Positions 56,453-64,000 of a stretch of 64,000 nucleotides of DNA are shown here, piece by piece. Positions within the stretch are counted from its first letter, which is position 1, and each line of letters opens with the position of its first letter. The stretch is from the NCBI GenBank assembly GCA_037501455.1, contig CM074857.1, forward strand, positions 98,241,501 through 98,305,500, written 5' to 3'. Both the position numbers and the translations under genes were made by a program. The notes beneath the pieces were generated by a model. The model searched no databases. It was not told where the DNA came from and saw only the letters and a program-made list of their open reading frames with translations. Source of the stretch: Lantana camara. Lineage: Eukaryota; Streptophyta; Magnoliopsida; Lamiales; Verbenaceae.

Positions 56453-57960
56453 TGTTGAGTGTAGAAATAGCATGATTTTGAGCGTTCATTAGAATACATA
56501 TTTTTGTCGTTTGATGTGTTTCTGTGTTTATTCTGCTTCGTTTAGGTGATTTTAGAGTTGGAGATGAGAGACGGCGAAGCGAAGCAATTTCACGTATTTT
56601 TGGAAGAAAATGTGGTAACTCCAGTTAACACTTAGGAGTTCAATTGTTGTAACCCCCGTTACAAGACTCCGGAGAAGAGCTTTTGGCGAGAATAGAGGGG
56701 TAACGCCCGTTACCCCTATACAGAAGGAAAGTGGTAACGCTCGTTACCACTAATAAAAATGTTACTGCGATTTCAGGAGTAACGAGCGTTAACTATATCG
56801 GTACATTGAGAGGTAATGCCCGTTACCTAGGGCGGCGAGAGACATTTTAGAGCTGCTATATAAGTGCGTTTTGGAGTCTTTTTTTTTTAGAGAGAGAGTT
56901 CTTCCGACGAATCCAGACCTAGCTGGAGAGAGAGAGAGCTTTTATTCCAGGTCGTGACCTAGGGTTTGGAGAGAAGACAAGGAGTTTCAGAAGTTTTTCA
57001 AAGAATTCGAGAAGACGAAAGGATTGAATTCTTAGAACGTTTTTTGGGTTTTATTGTTACTTTAATTTACAAACTAATTCCCTTGAGTTTAGTTTTGATT
57101 AGTTTTTGTTTGTTAGATTCATCTTTAGACATTACTGAATGCTTATGCTTTTGTTTTTGAGACTTTGTTTAGAATTGATGAATATGATTTATTTTAATAT
57201 AATTTCCTTTAGTTTTATGAGTTTTGCTTTAATTATGAGTAGCTAATTCTTTAAGGCTAGGGGGAGTGATGATGATTGCATGATAGATGCTAGATATGAT
57301 GCTTCAATGACTTGTGTTAATTCTTAGTTTGAAAACAGGTTTGAATTGACTTGCGATGGCCTGATCACCCTTAGCATATGTCATACTTGCCTATAGATCG
57401 AAAGAGTGATGGTAATTTAGATGGTTTTCATAACTTGTAAGTTGTAGGATACAAAGAGATTTGGTCCTAGCTTATACAACAATAATCTTATTCCATACCG
57501 AGCCGCTAGAATATTGAATTGCACTAGTCTTGTTCCTATGGTTTAATTAACTATTGGTGATTGCGAGAGCAACATTGAACACTAATTAAGCACTTGGTTG
57601 CACCTTGAGAGATGGTAATACAAATATAAGTGACTAGGTTGTAGAATTACACTTGGCCGATGAGTATCATATTGGCTCTTGATTGTATGATTCATTACTT
57701 TTCCCCCGCCTGTTTAGTTTACTGAAGTTAATTCGTGTGTTTAAGCTATTGCTTGCGTTTAATTCTAGTTAATTGTTAATTTCTGTTTTAGTAGATTATT
57801 AGATAACAACAGCAATTACTTTTCGTTCGGTCTTTAGATTAGAGAGAAGTATAGAGTAGTGATTGATTTCCCTTCCTTGTGAGTACGATCCTGTTGTGTT
57901 ACGCGTATGTTAGTTTACACTTGCACGATTGGTTTTTAATTGTAGTAAAATCATACAACA
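56453..57960 (+). repeat. Athila 3' LTR, complete, 1508 bp
   Basis: TGTTGAGTGTAG...CATACAACA, followed by GTCAG at 57961-57965. Nearly identical to 48537-49921 over the shared part, including the palindrome array and TATA box. Confidence 0.92.
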
Positions 57961-58125
57961 GTCAGGGCCCAGATCATGGGTCTAAGGATTCCCGACGACA
58001 TGCCTGATGCAGTCGATTTTGAGAGCACTATGGCGAAGAAATTATCCGCTTACAAATCGACTCAGGGATCCAGTAGTGCCTCGACTAGCCAGACTAATGC
58101 CTCTTCGAGCCAGGCCCCTCAATAA
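57961..58125 (+). pseudogene. Antisense ORF of the Tat-type element, C-terminal end
   Basis: After GTCAG the frame of 48480-48536 continues (AQIMGLRIPDDMPDAVDF), passes a Ser/Thr/Gln-rich tail and stops at TAA 58123-58125. It is the 3' end of the ORF split by the Athila insertion. Confidence 0.65.
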
Positions 58126-58594
58126 TGAAACTTTCCTACAACTAACTCTTCTCTCGGATTAAGGTTTTATTTAACTTGGATTGTTTTTAGGTTAAAGTAG
58201 GTAGACGGTCGGTGCTTCTACAGATCGACCTAGTTTAGTACCGGCTTGAGTGGGTCCGACGAGTGCTCCCGATATGAAAAATCCAAAGGGCTTTATAGCC
58301 CATCTTTTGTAATACTTACCGTTTTATGAAGTTAACCTCCTTTCGATCGAATTAGCGTTATTCCATTGTGCATGTTTGATTTTTGATTCGTTGTAGTCAC
58401 CTTATTGTTTGAATTAACGTTTACTTACAACGTATGTTCGAACAAATGGGTTGGAAGGTCGATTGAATTAGTGTATTGAGAGCACATGTTCAATTCGACT
58501 AAAACTTAAAGACAGATAATACAACAGTGGCGAAAATCAATCCACAAATGGGATTCTTTCATTGAATGATAAAGCTTCATCTTACAAATCATAG
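58126..58594. other. Spacer between convergent ORFs of the Tat-type element
   Basis: About 470 bp between the plus-strand antisense ORF and the minus-strand integrase end. I see no ORF or repeat in it. It probably holds the transcript ends of both ORFs. Confidence 0.5.
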
Positions 58595-59555
58595 TCAAAC
58601 ATAAAAACGCCTTAAGTTATGGGCATTCCATGATCGGGGTATTGAGCTCCCATCGATCTCTTCCAGGTGATAGGACTTATTGTTTCCAATCTTGCAAATG
58701 CGGAATGGGCCTTCCCAATTGGGGTCGAGTTTTCCCACATGCCGGGTAACATCGACCTTTTTCAGGACCAAATCTCCTACTTTGAATTCTTTGGCCAAGA
58801 CTTTCTTGTAGTAGCTTCGAGTGATAGACGCTCGATATTGTTGCATGCATTGATAGGCTCGTTCTCTTTTCTCTTCAATTGTGTCGAGCTCAAAGGCCCA
58901 GTTCTCATTGTTCCGATCCAATTGATAATGGGATATTTTAGCGGTTTGATGCAATACTTCAGTTGGGATCACTGTTTCTGATCCATAAACGAGCGAAAAT
59001 GGGGTTTCGCCTGTGGCCGTTCAAGGGGTCATTCTATAAGCCCATAGAACCCCATCAAGCTCATCCGTCCATGCCAGTTAGCTTCTTTCCCAGACCTGGG
59101 GCGATAGAAAGCAAAGAAGCTCCCCTTTCTTGGCCTCGAGGCTAGTCTTCAAAATTTTTATGATGATTCGATTGGTCACTTTTGTCTGACCTTTCGCCTG
59201 TGGATGCCCAACCGAAGTGAAACATTGGCTAATTCTCATATCTGACCAGTATGCTTGAAGTTGTTAGCTTTTGTACTGGGGCCCGTTGTCGCAGATGAGG
59301 ACCTTGGGGACACCAAAACAGTAGATGATGTTTTTCCATAAAAAGTGCATTATGACCCTGAAAGTGATCTATGGGATCGCCACTTCCTCGACCCATTTTG
59401 AAAAATACTCGACTCAAACGATCACAAATTGACACTATCGAGGAGCCAAGGAAAAAGGTCCCACAATATCGAACCCCCACTGGTCGAAAGGCCATGCAAC
59501 ATCGATCGAGATCATTTAGGCCAGATGCTGGTGTGAGAGGTTTGAATACCTTTGA
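58595..59555 (-). pseudogene. Tat/Retand-type integrase, C-terminal half (broken)
   Basis: Minus-strand frame 58972-58595 (125 aa) is an integrase C-terminal domain: EEKRERAYQCMQQYRASI, the KEFKVGDLVLKKV block, LDPNWEGPFRI, and SWNAHNLRRFYV at the end, all typical of the Tat lineage. Upstream, 59555-58973 holds the catalytic core in shifting frames (VLICDNGPQY, SVGHPQAKGQTKVTNRI). It is cut at 59556 by the third Copia LTR. Confidence 0.85.
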
Positions 59556-61501
59556 TGTTAGGAATAGTGCCCTAGAAAGCCGATTGTATATCCGCTTTGT
59601 GCTTTTCCTTATTGTAATCACAGACAATCTTTGAATAAAATAACGAATTGAGGCAACACTTCTTTATATGCTCTTGTTTGGTATGTGTTTACTTTAGCTG
59701 TGCATGTATGAGAACTCCCCTAATCCTGATGACTTTAGGACTCTACCATTTAGGTGAAATGGTTCATGAAACGAGCCCTATATCACATAAGTCATGATTA
59801 GTAAAATACTCCAAGCCGATGAGTCCTACAGACAGTGGGAGTGTCAACCTGACTCCTCTAAGGCTTGCTTGTGGGATCACGCCCTTAAGAAGGACCACCT
59901 TGTTTCATGGAGGTGCAAAGTGTATAGTTGATACGTGCGTGATACATGAGGGTGCTTACTTTAATAAGTAAGTTCACTGAGGTGCCCCGTGTGAGAACAT
60001 TCCAAAATGGGAAAGGAAGTTTCTATTTCAGGAAATGGAAACTTCCAGATTAGGAAATATCTCACGAGTCATTGATGTGATTAATTGATCCTTAGACCTG
60101 AGGTTCCATGTTACTTTATGAGTTAACTCTGTAGTCTTAGGTATAAGCTTTAAAGGGTGTCGCCTTAGACAACTGATTCAAGGCTTATGCTGGGGCTGCA
60201 CAAGTGATTCATGAAAGTGAATGAGAATCAAGAAAGGACCTACACTTGCATTTGCAAGGTGATCTCTTATTGTGTAAGTCGTTCATATGCCATATGGAGT
60301 CCTTGGCCAAGGCAGTAGATCAAGACATCAAGAAAAGGGTTTCTTGGATTGAGATCAAATGGATATGAAATGCACTTAGCTTTAAGACCGGATTATTAGG
60401 GTTCTGATTATTCCCTTGCCCTAGATCTTGGTTGAGAGATAGTAAGTAGGAGGATTGTATCTCACATGAATCAATGACTTAAAGGTTCTGTCGAATCCGA
60501 ACATTCCAATTCAGCTAGGGGTTAAACACCTGTTGCTAGACTATGGTCGTTTAATCTGTGGACTGATTAATTAATTAGTGAATTAATTAATAGGGGTCAC
60601 TGCTAATTGAATTGAGAACCTAGAGGGTCACACACAACAACTTGGTTACATGAGTTGAGGCTTGAAAATGATTAAACGAGTTAATCGGGCCTAAAGGGTT
60701 CCACACGTGTGAAATCACACGTGTGGGTCACGTGAGGAGCACGTGTCCTTGGGACACGTGCCTCACACGTGTATATGTATATATGTGATATATATATTAA
60801 ATAATTAAATGTGTTAATAATTTAATAGACTTTGGTTTAATTTTGAATTAAAAAGAAAGTCTTATTTTGGAGAAAATAATCTAGTTAATTAATTATGAAT
60901 TAATTAATTAGATAAAAGTAAGTTATTTATTTTATAATAAATAAAGTATAAAATTATCCAAAATAGTTTGGATATTTTTAGCTCTCTTAAAAGTTGACTT
61001 GAATTAGAATTCAAAGTCAAAGTTGGAAAATACTTGATGATCAAGTAATAGGAGAGAGAGGAACCAAATCCTTTCCCAACAAGGATTTGGATCGGCACCC
61101 TCTCCCTATAAATAGGGGAGCTCGAGCTCCCCTTTAGAGCTAATAGACAATTCTCTTGGTTCATGTGTTGAACACCTTCCTTTCTCCAAGATTAAATTAA
61201 ACCCTAGGTTAAGCCTAAACACTAACTAGAGAACTAGCATCCTTACTAGTTAGATTGTGATCAAGTTGGTGGACTTTCTCTAGAGACTTCAAGTTAGAAG
61301 TTTGAAGATTCGAGCTTTACCAAGGAGAGAGGATCAAGCCGCGAGAAGAGCGTTCTTGGGTGGCTTGAAACGCTTCAAGAAAGAATAAAAGAAAAGTAAG
61401 TTTTCTATCTTTACGAATTTGGTTACACGATTGCGAGTTCTAGGTCCTTTTGTTGGGAAAATTTTTAAATTCCGCTGCTTTCTGATTCGTGTTTTCCAAC
61501 A
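59556..61501 (+). repeat. Copia 5' LTR, copy 3
   Basis: 1946 bp, TGTTAGG...CCAACA. Six CACGTG cores (60704-60771), TATA-like CTATAAATAG at 61107 and the 18-bp palindrome at 61115-61132. It differs from copies 1 and 2 by small changes, most densely around the G-boxes. Confidence 0.94.
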
Positions 61502-63791
61502 AGTGGTATCAGAGCCACCTCGTTAATCGTGTTTCTGATTCGTCTCAATTATACTGAATTTGGTAGAAATTCTTAGGCTTGATGCGATTGAGTATTTGTA
61601 ATTGTTTTAGAAAGCCTGAATTACGAAACTGTATTTTTTCCTGAAAGTTTCTGAAAATTGGTTTTTATAAAATTTAATTTTGAAAAACAATTTTAGATTT
61701 GAAACTGTATAAACTGTTTTTGGATTTCTTGGATTGGTTTTGTTTTTGAACAAAAACACGAAACGAAAGCCCGGATCGCGATGAACACGCGAAACCCCGC
61801 GCGCGAAGGAGTCGCGCGCGCGGGCTTCGCGCGCCACCCTCCCGCAACCGCGCGGGAGTCCCTCCCGGGCGCTCCGCCTGTCGCCGCCCAGGCCTGGCCG
61901 GGACAGACCGGCCAGTCGCCCAGCACCTCCCGCACACCTGTGCGGGAGCCTTCCGGGCGCGCCTAGGCGGCCGAGACTGGCCGCCCACCCCGCCCGCATG
62001 CTTGCGGGAAAGCCGCGCGCAGCAGCGCGCGCACTCGCGCGGCCTTGGCCGCGCGCTGTGCGCGTCTGTCGCGCGCGCGCGCGCGCGCCGCGTGCGTGCG
62101 GTCTTCTCCGCGTACGGGTCCCGTTTTCGCAATCCGGCCTTTTTCGTGTTTCGTGCAATCTAGTCCCGATTTTATTTTAATTTTAAAATTTTATTTTGAA
62201 TATTTATTTTAATTTTTTTGAATAAAACTTAAAATTGGGATTTTTGAGAAATTGAAACGGTTTATATTTTGGGAAAATACATCTTGATAAAATTATTAAT
62301 TTTCAGAAATTAATTGGAATTTTATTTGTTTTGGTAATTTGGGATTTATTGAAAACTTTTATAAATAAGACTCGCATCAAGTCGTGTTTTAAGCTATTAG
62401 AGCTTAAAGCGAGAATTTTAATTTATTGGTTAAATTTAAATTCTTGCAAAAGCATGTTAGGTGATCATGGGTTTAGATCTATGTATGGTTTTAATTTATG
62501 CACATGGATGGTTTAAATTGGGGTTGGAGCCCTATAGTTGCGTTTTTCAATTGAGGTTGGAGCCTCACTTATGTGCGTACTGTTATGTGATTTATTATGT
62601 GGCTTTCCATATTACTGTTTTTGAGGCCGGGGTATGCCCCGTGTAATTGTCTAAGGCCAATATGAAGATTGAGCCTTATTACTTTATGTCTTTTTCTTTT
62701 TATTGTAATTTGAGAGTAGAGATAGGTGGTGAGGTTTTATTTTCATTTTGGAGACAATGCACCCATGGAGTAAGATGGACCACATTCAAGTAACAAGGAG
62801 GCCATAAGTGAAGACCCCTCAAAATGTTAGGGAGGGGAATCTCAATTGTTAAATGTAATAGAGATAGGGCTCGTATTTTGTTACCGTTTTCCCTTATGTG
62901 ATTTAAACTGTTTATGTGGCATGTATGTTAGAACTTGTGATTGTGGAGTGGCTCCCACATATCACGCATAAGATCGGTAGAACCCATGATCATTACATGT
63001 TAGTATCATGCTAGGACATGTTATCTGTTTATGTGCTTGTTTGAAATGCATTTAAGTGTACTTGCATTAATCAAGACTAATAAAATTGGATAACATCCAT
63101 GTTGGTGAGGTCGAACCGGACAACTCTCCGGTTGATTCGAAAATTCCCATTAAATATTAAGCTAATTTCGAACAAATAGGTGTTTAATTCGAGATGCAAA
63201 TTTTGAATTAAATTCCTAGCATTCCATCAATAGGTTTTAAGTTTAGTAAGTAAAGCTAGTTATTGTCCGCGAGTCGTGGGATAGCTAGTGGAGCTTATTA
63301 GTTCTTAGTTACCTAATTGATCATTTTAAAATGATCAATATTTCATGGTTAATTTTAGCAAGGGCGATGTCCGCGAGTCGTGGGTCGTTCGAACTAAGTT
63401 TTGATCATGATCTTATGATTGATGGGTCTAGCTTAACGCCTAAGTAAATATGGATGTCGCACGAGTCGTGGGTCCATATTGAAAGATAGGTGATGCAAAA
63501 ACAATTACTAAGAGTTCTAAAGGTGTTAGAATTGGTAAGTTGTACCTACCTAGGGTTCTTACTTAGAATGTCCGCGAGTCGTGGGTTCGAGGTAAAATGC
63601 CTAGGATCTTAGTACCCATTGGGAAACGTGTTCCTCTTAGATCTTTGGGAATTATAGATCTTTGAAAAACAGTGGGAGCTACAATAGATTAAAGACCTTA
63701 TCTTTTGTATATCGTTATAATTCAGCATGCTCACTAGTTCTCTGTTTTACCATTTAGGTCGTAGATTCTGTGATTCTCTACGTGTTTTGAA
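61502..63791 (+). other. Copia leader, copy 3
   Basis: Same plan as 2237-4454. The GC-rich block (about 61765-62125) has hairpins CTCCCGC...GCGGGAG at 61839-61858, a longer-armed one at 61927-61947 and CCCGCA...TGCGGG at 61993-62008. The four core hairpins are at 63255-63595 with unchanged stems. Confidence 0.82.
61504..61515 (+). promoter_or_regulatory. Primer binding site, initiator Met tRNA (copy 3)
   Basis: TGGTATCAGAGC, a perfect form of the site, two bases after the LTR end. Confidence 0.9.
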
Positions 63792-64000
63792 ATGGCAACC
63801 AAAAACCCTCTTGTATCGATCCTCGAGTCAAACAAGTTGACTGGTCCCAACTATTCTGATTGGCTAAGGAATCTAAAAATCATTTTAGATTCTGAGAAGA
63901 GAACTTATGTTCTCTTCGAAGGGGAGCCTAGTCCCGAAGGGGAGGCTCCCACTCGGCCCGAGCGGGATGCGATTCAGAAGTGGAAGGATGATAATCTCCA
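63792..64000 (+). CDS. Copia Gag, N-terminal part (runs off window)
   Basis: ATG 63792 begins the same Gag as at 4455 (MATKNPLVSILESNKLTGPN), open to the window end. It differs from the first copy by a few substitutions. The rest lies outside the window, so its integrity cannot be judged. Confidence 0.9.
   Translation, partial: MATKNPLVSILESNKLTGPNYSDWLRNLKIILDSEKRTYVLFEGEPSPEGEAPTRPERDAIQKWKDDNL

Larger units (their letters stand above)
48537..57960 (+). mobile_element. Athila-type Ty3-gypsy element lacking RT and integrase
   Basis: The left LTR (48537-49921) lacks its first 124 bp; the right LTR (56453-57960) is complete. Following the left LTR is a tRNA-Asp-like primer site (TTTTTGGAGCCATTTCCGGGG), the Athila hallmark. 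The interior has gag, part of protease, then a promoter-like block and a third ORF, with no RT, RNase H or integrase visible. GTCAG flanks both ends. The LTRs are nearly identical, so insertion is recent although the proteins are broken; the parent was probably already defective and moved by a helper. Confidence 0.88.
59556..64000 (+). mobile_element. Third Copia copy, 5' part (continues past window)
   Basis: LTR at 59556-61501, primer site at 61504, leader to 63791 and the beginning of gag at 63792. It belongs to the same family as 291-10339. The left flank TTTGA may be a target duplicate; the other end is outside. Confidence 0.93.

Overview
The window is repeat DNA from a seed plant, probably a eudicot. 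It is made almost entirely of LTR retrotransposons inserted into one another. The plant assignment rests on the element lineages present: Angela/BARE-like Ty1-copia, chromodomain (Tekay-like) Ty3-gypsy, Athila and Tat/Retand Ty3-gypsy, a TRIM, and gag-only and non-coding derivatives. I see no convincing host gene, tRNA, rRNA or CRISPR array. Coding regions are mostly broken by stops and frameshifts. The exception is a young Copia element whose two long ORFs are separated by one stop and one 2-bp slip.

Layout. 1-290 is the tail of a Copia element sharing an LTR with the next copy. 291-10339 is a full Copia element with two 1946-bp LTRs. 10340-11943 and 44261-47764 are two parts of one older inverted Copia copy. 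Into it a Tekay-like element went (11944-44260, minus strand). That Tekay copy received a TRIM plus a gag-only element in its 3' LTR (13208-21836) and a non-coding large derivative in its pol gene (26489-36237, target duplication GGTAA). 47765-48536 and 57961-59555 are pieces of a Tat/Retand-type element with a convergent antisense ORF. That ORF is split by an Athila-type element (48537-57960, target duplication GTCAG). 59556-64000 is the 5' part of a third Copia copy.

How the parts relate. The Tekay element, the gag-only element, the non-coding element and the TRIM share cis signals: an initiator-Met tRNA primer site (8-nt spacer in the first three) and a small hairpin next to the polypurine tract. 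The last three therefore look like parasites of a Tekay helper, and all sit inside such a helper here. The insertion order is: inverted Copia and Tat first, then Tekay, then the derivatives, with the forward Copia copies youngest.

Most unusual signals. (1) Four hairpins in the Copia leader carry nearly the same 16-17-nt tip on stems of unrelated sequence. (2) Arrays of AACG-NN-CGTT palindromes occur in three gypsy elements; in the Athila element one array lies upstream of the LTR TATA box and another upstream of an apparent internal promoter driving the third ORF. (3) A 14-unit array of covarying hairpins lies near the 3' end of the gag-only element. (4) A GC-rich, fast-changing hairpin segment lies in the Copia leader. 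(5) A TRIM and a gag-only element appear to have entered as one unit between one near-perfect target duplication. All are read by eye from one window.
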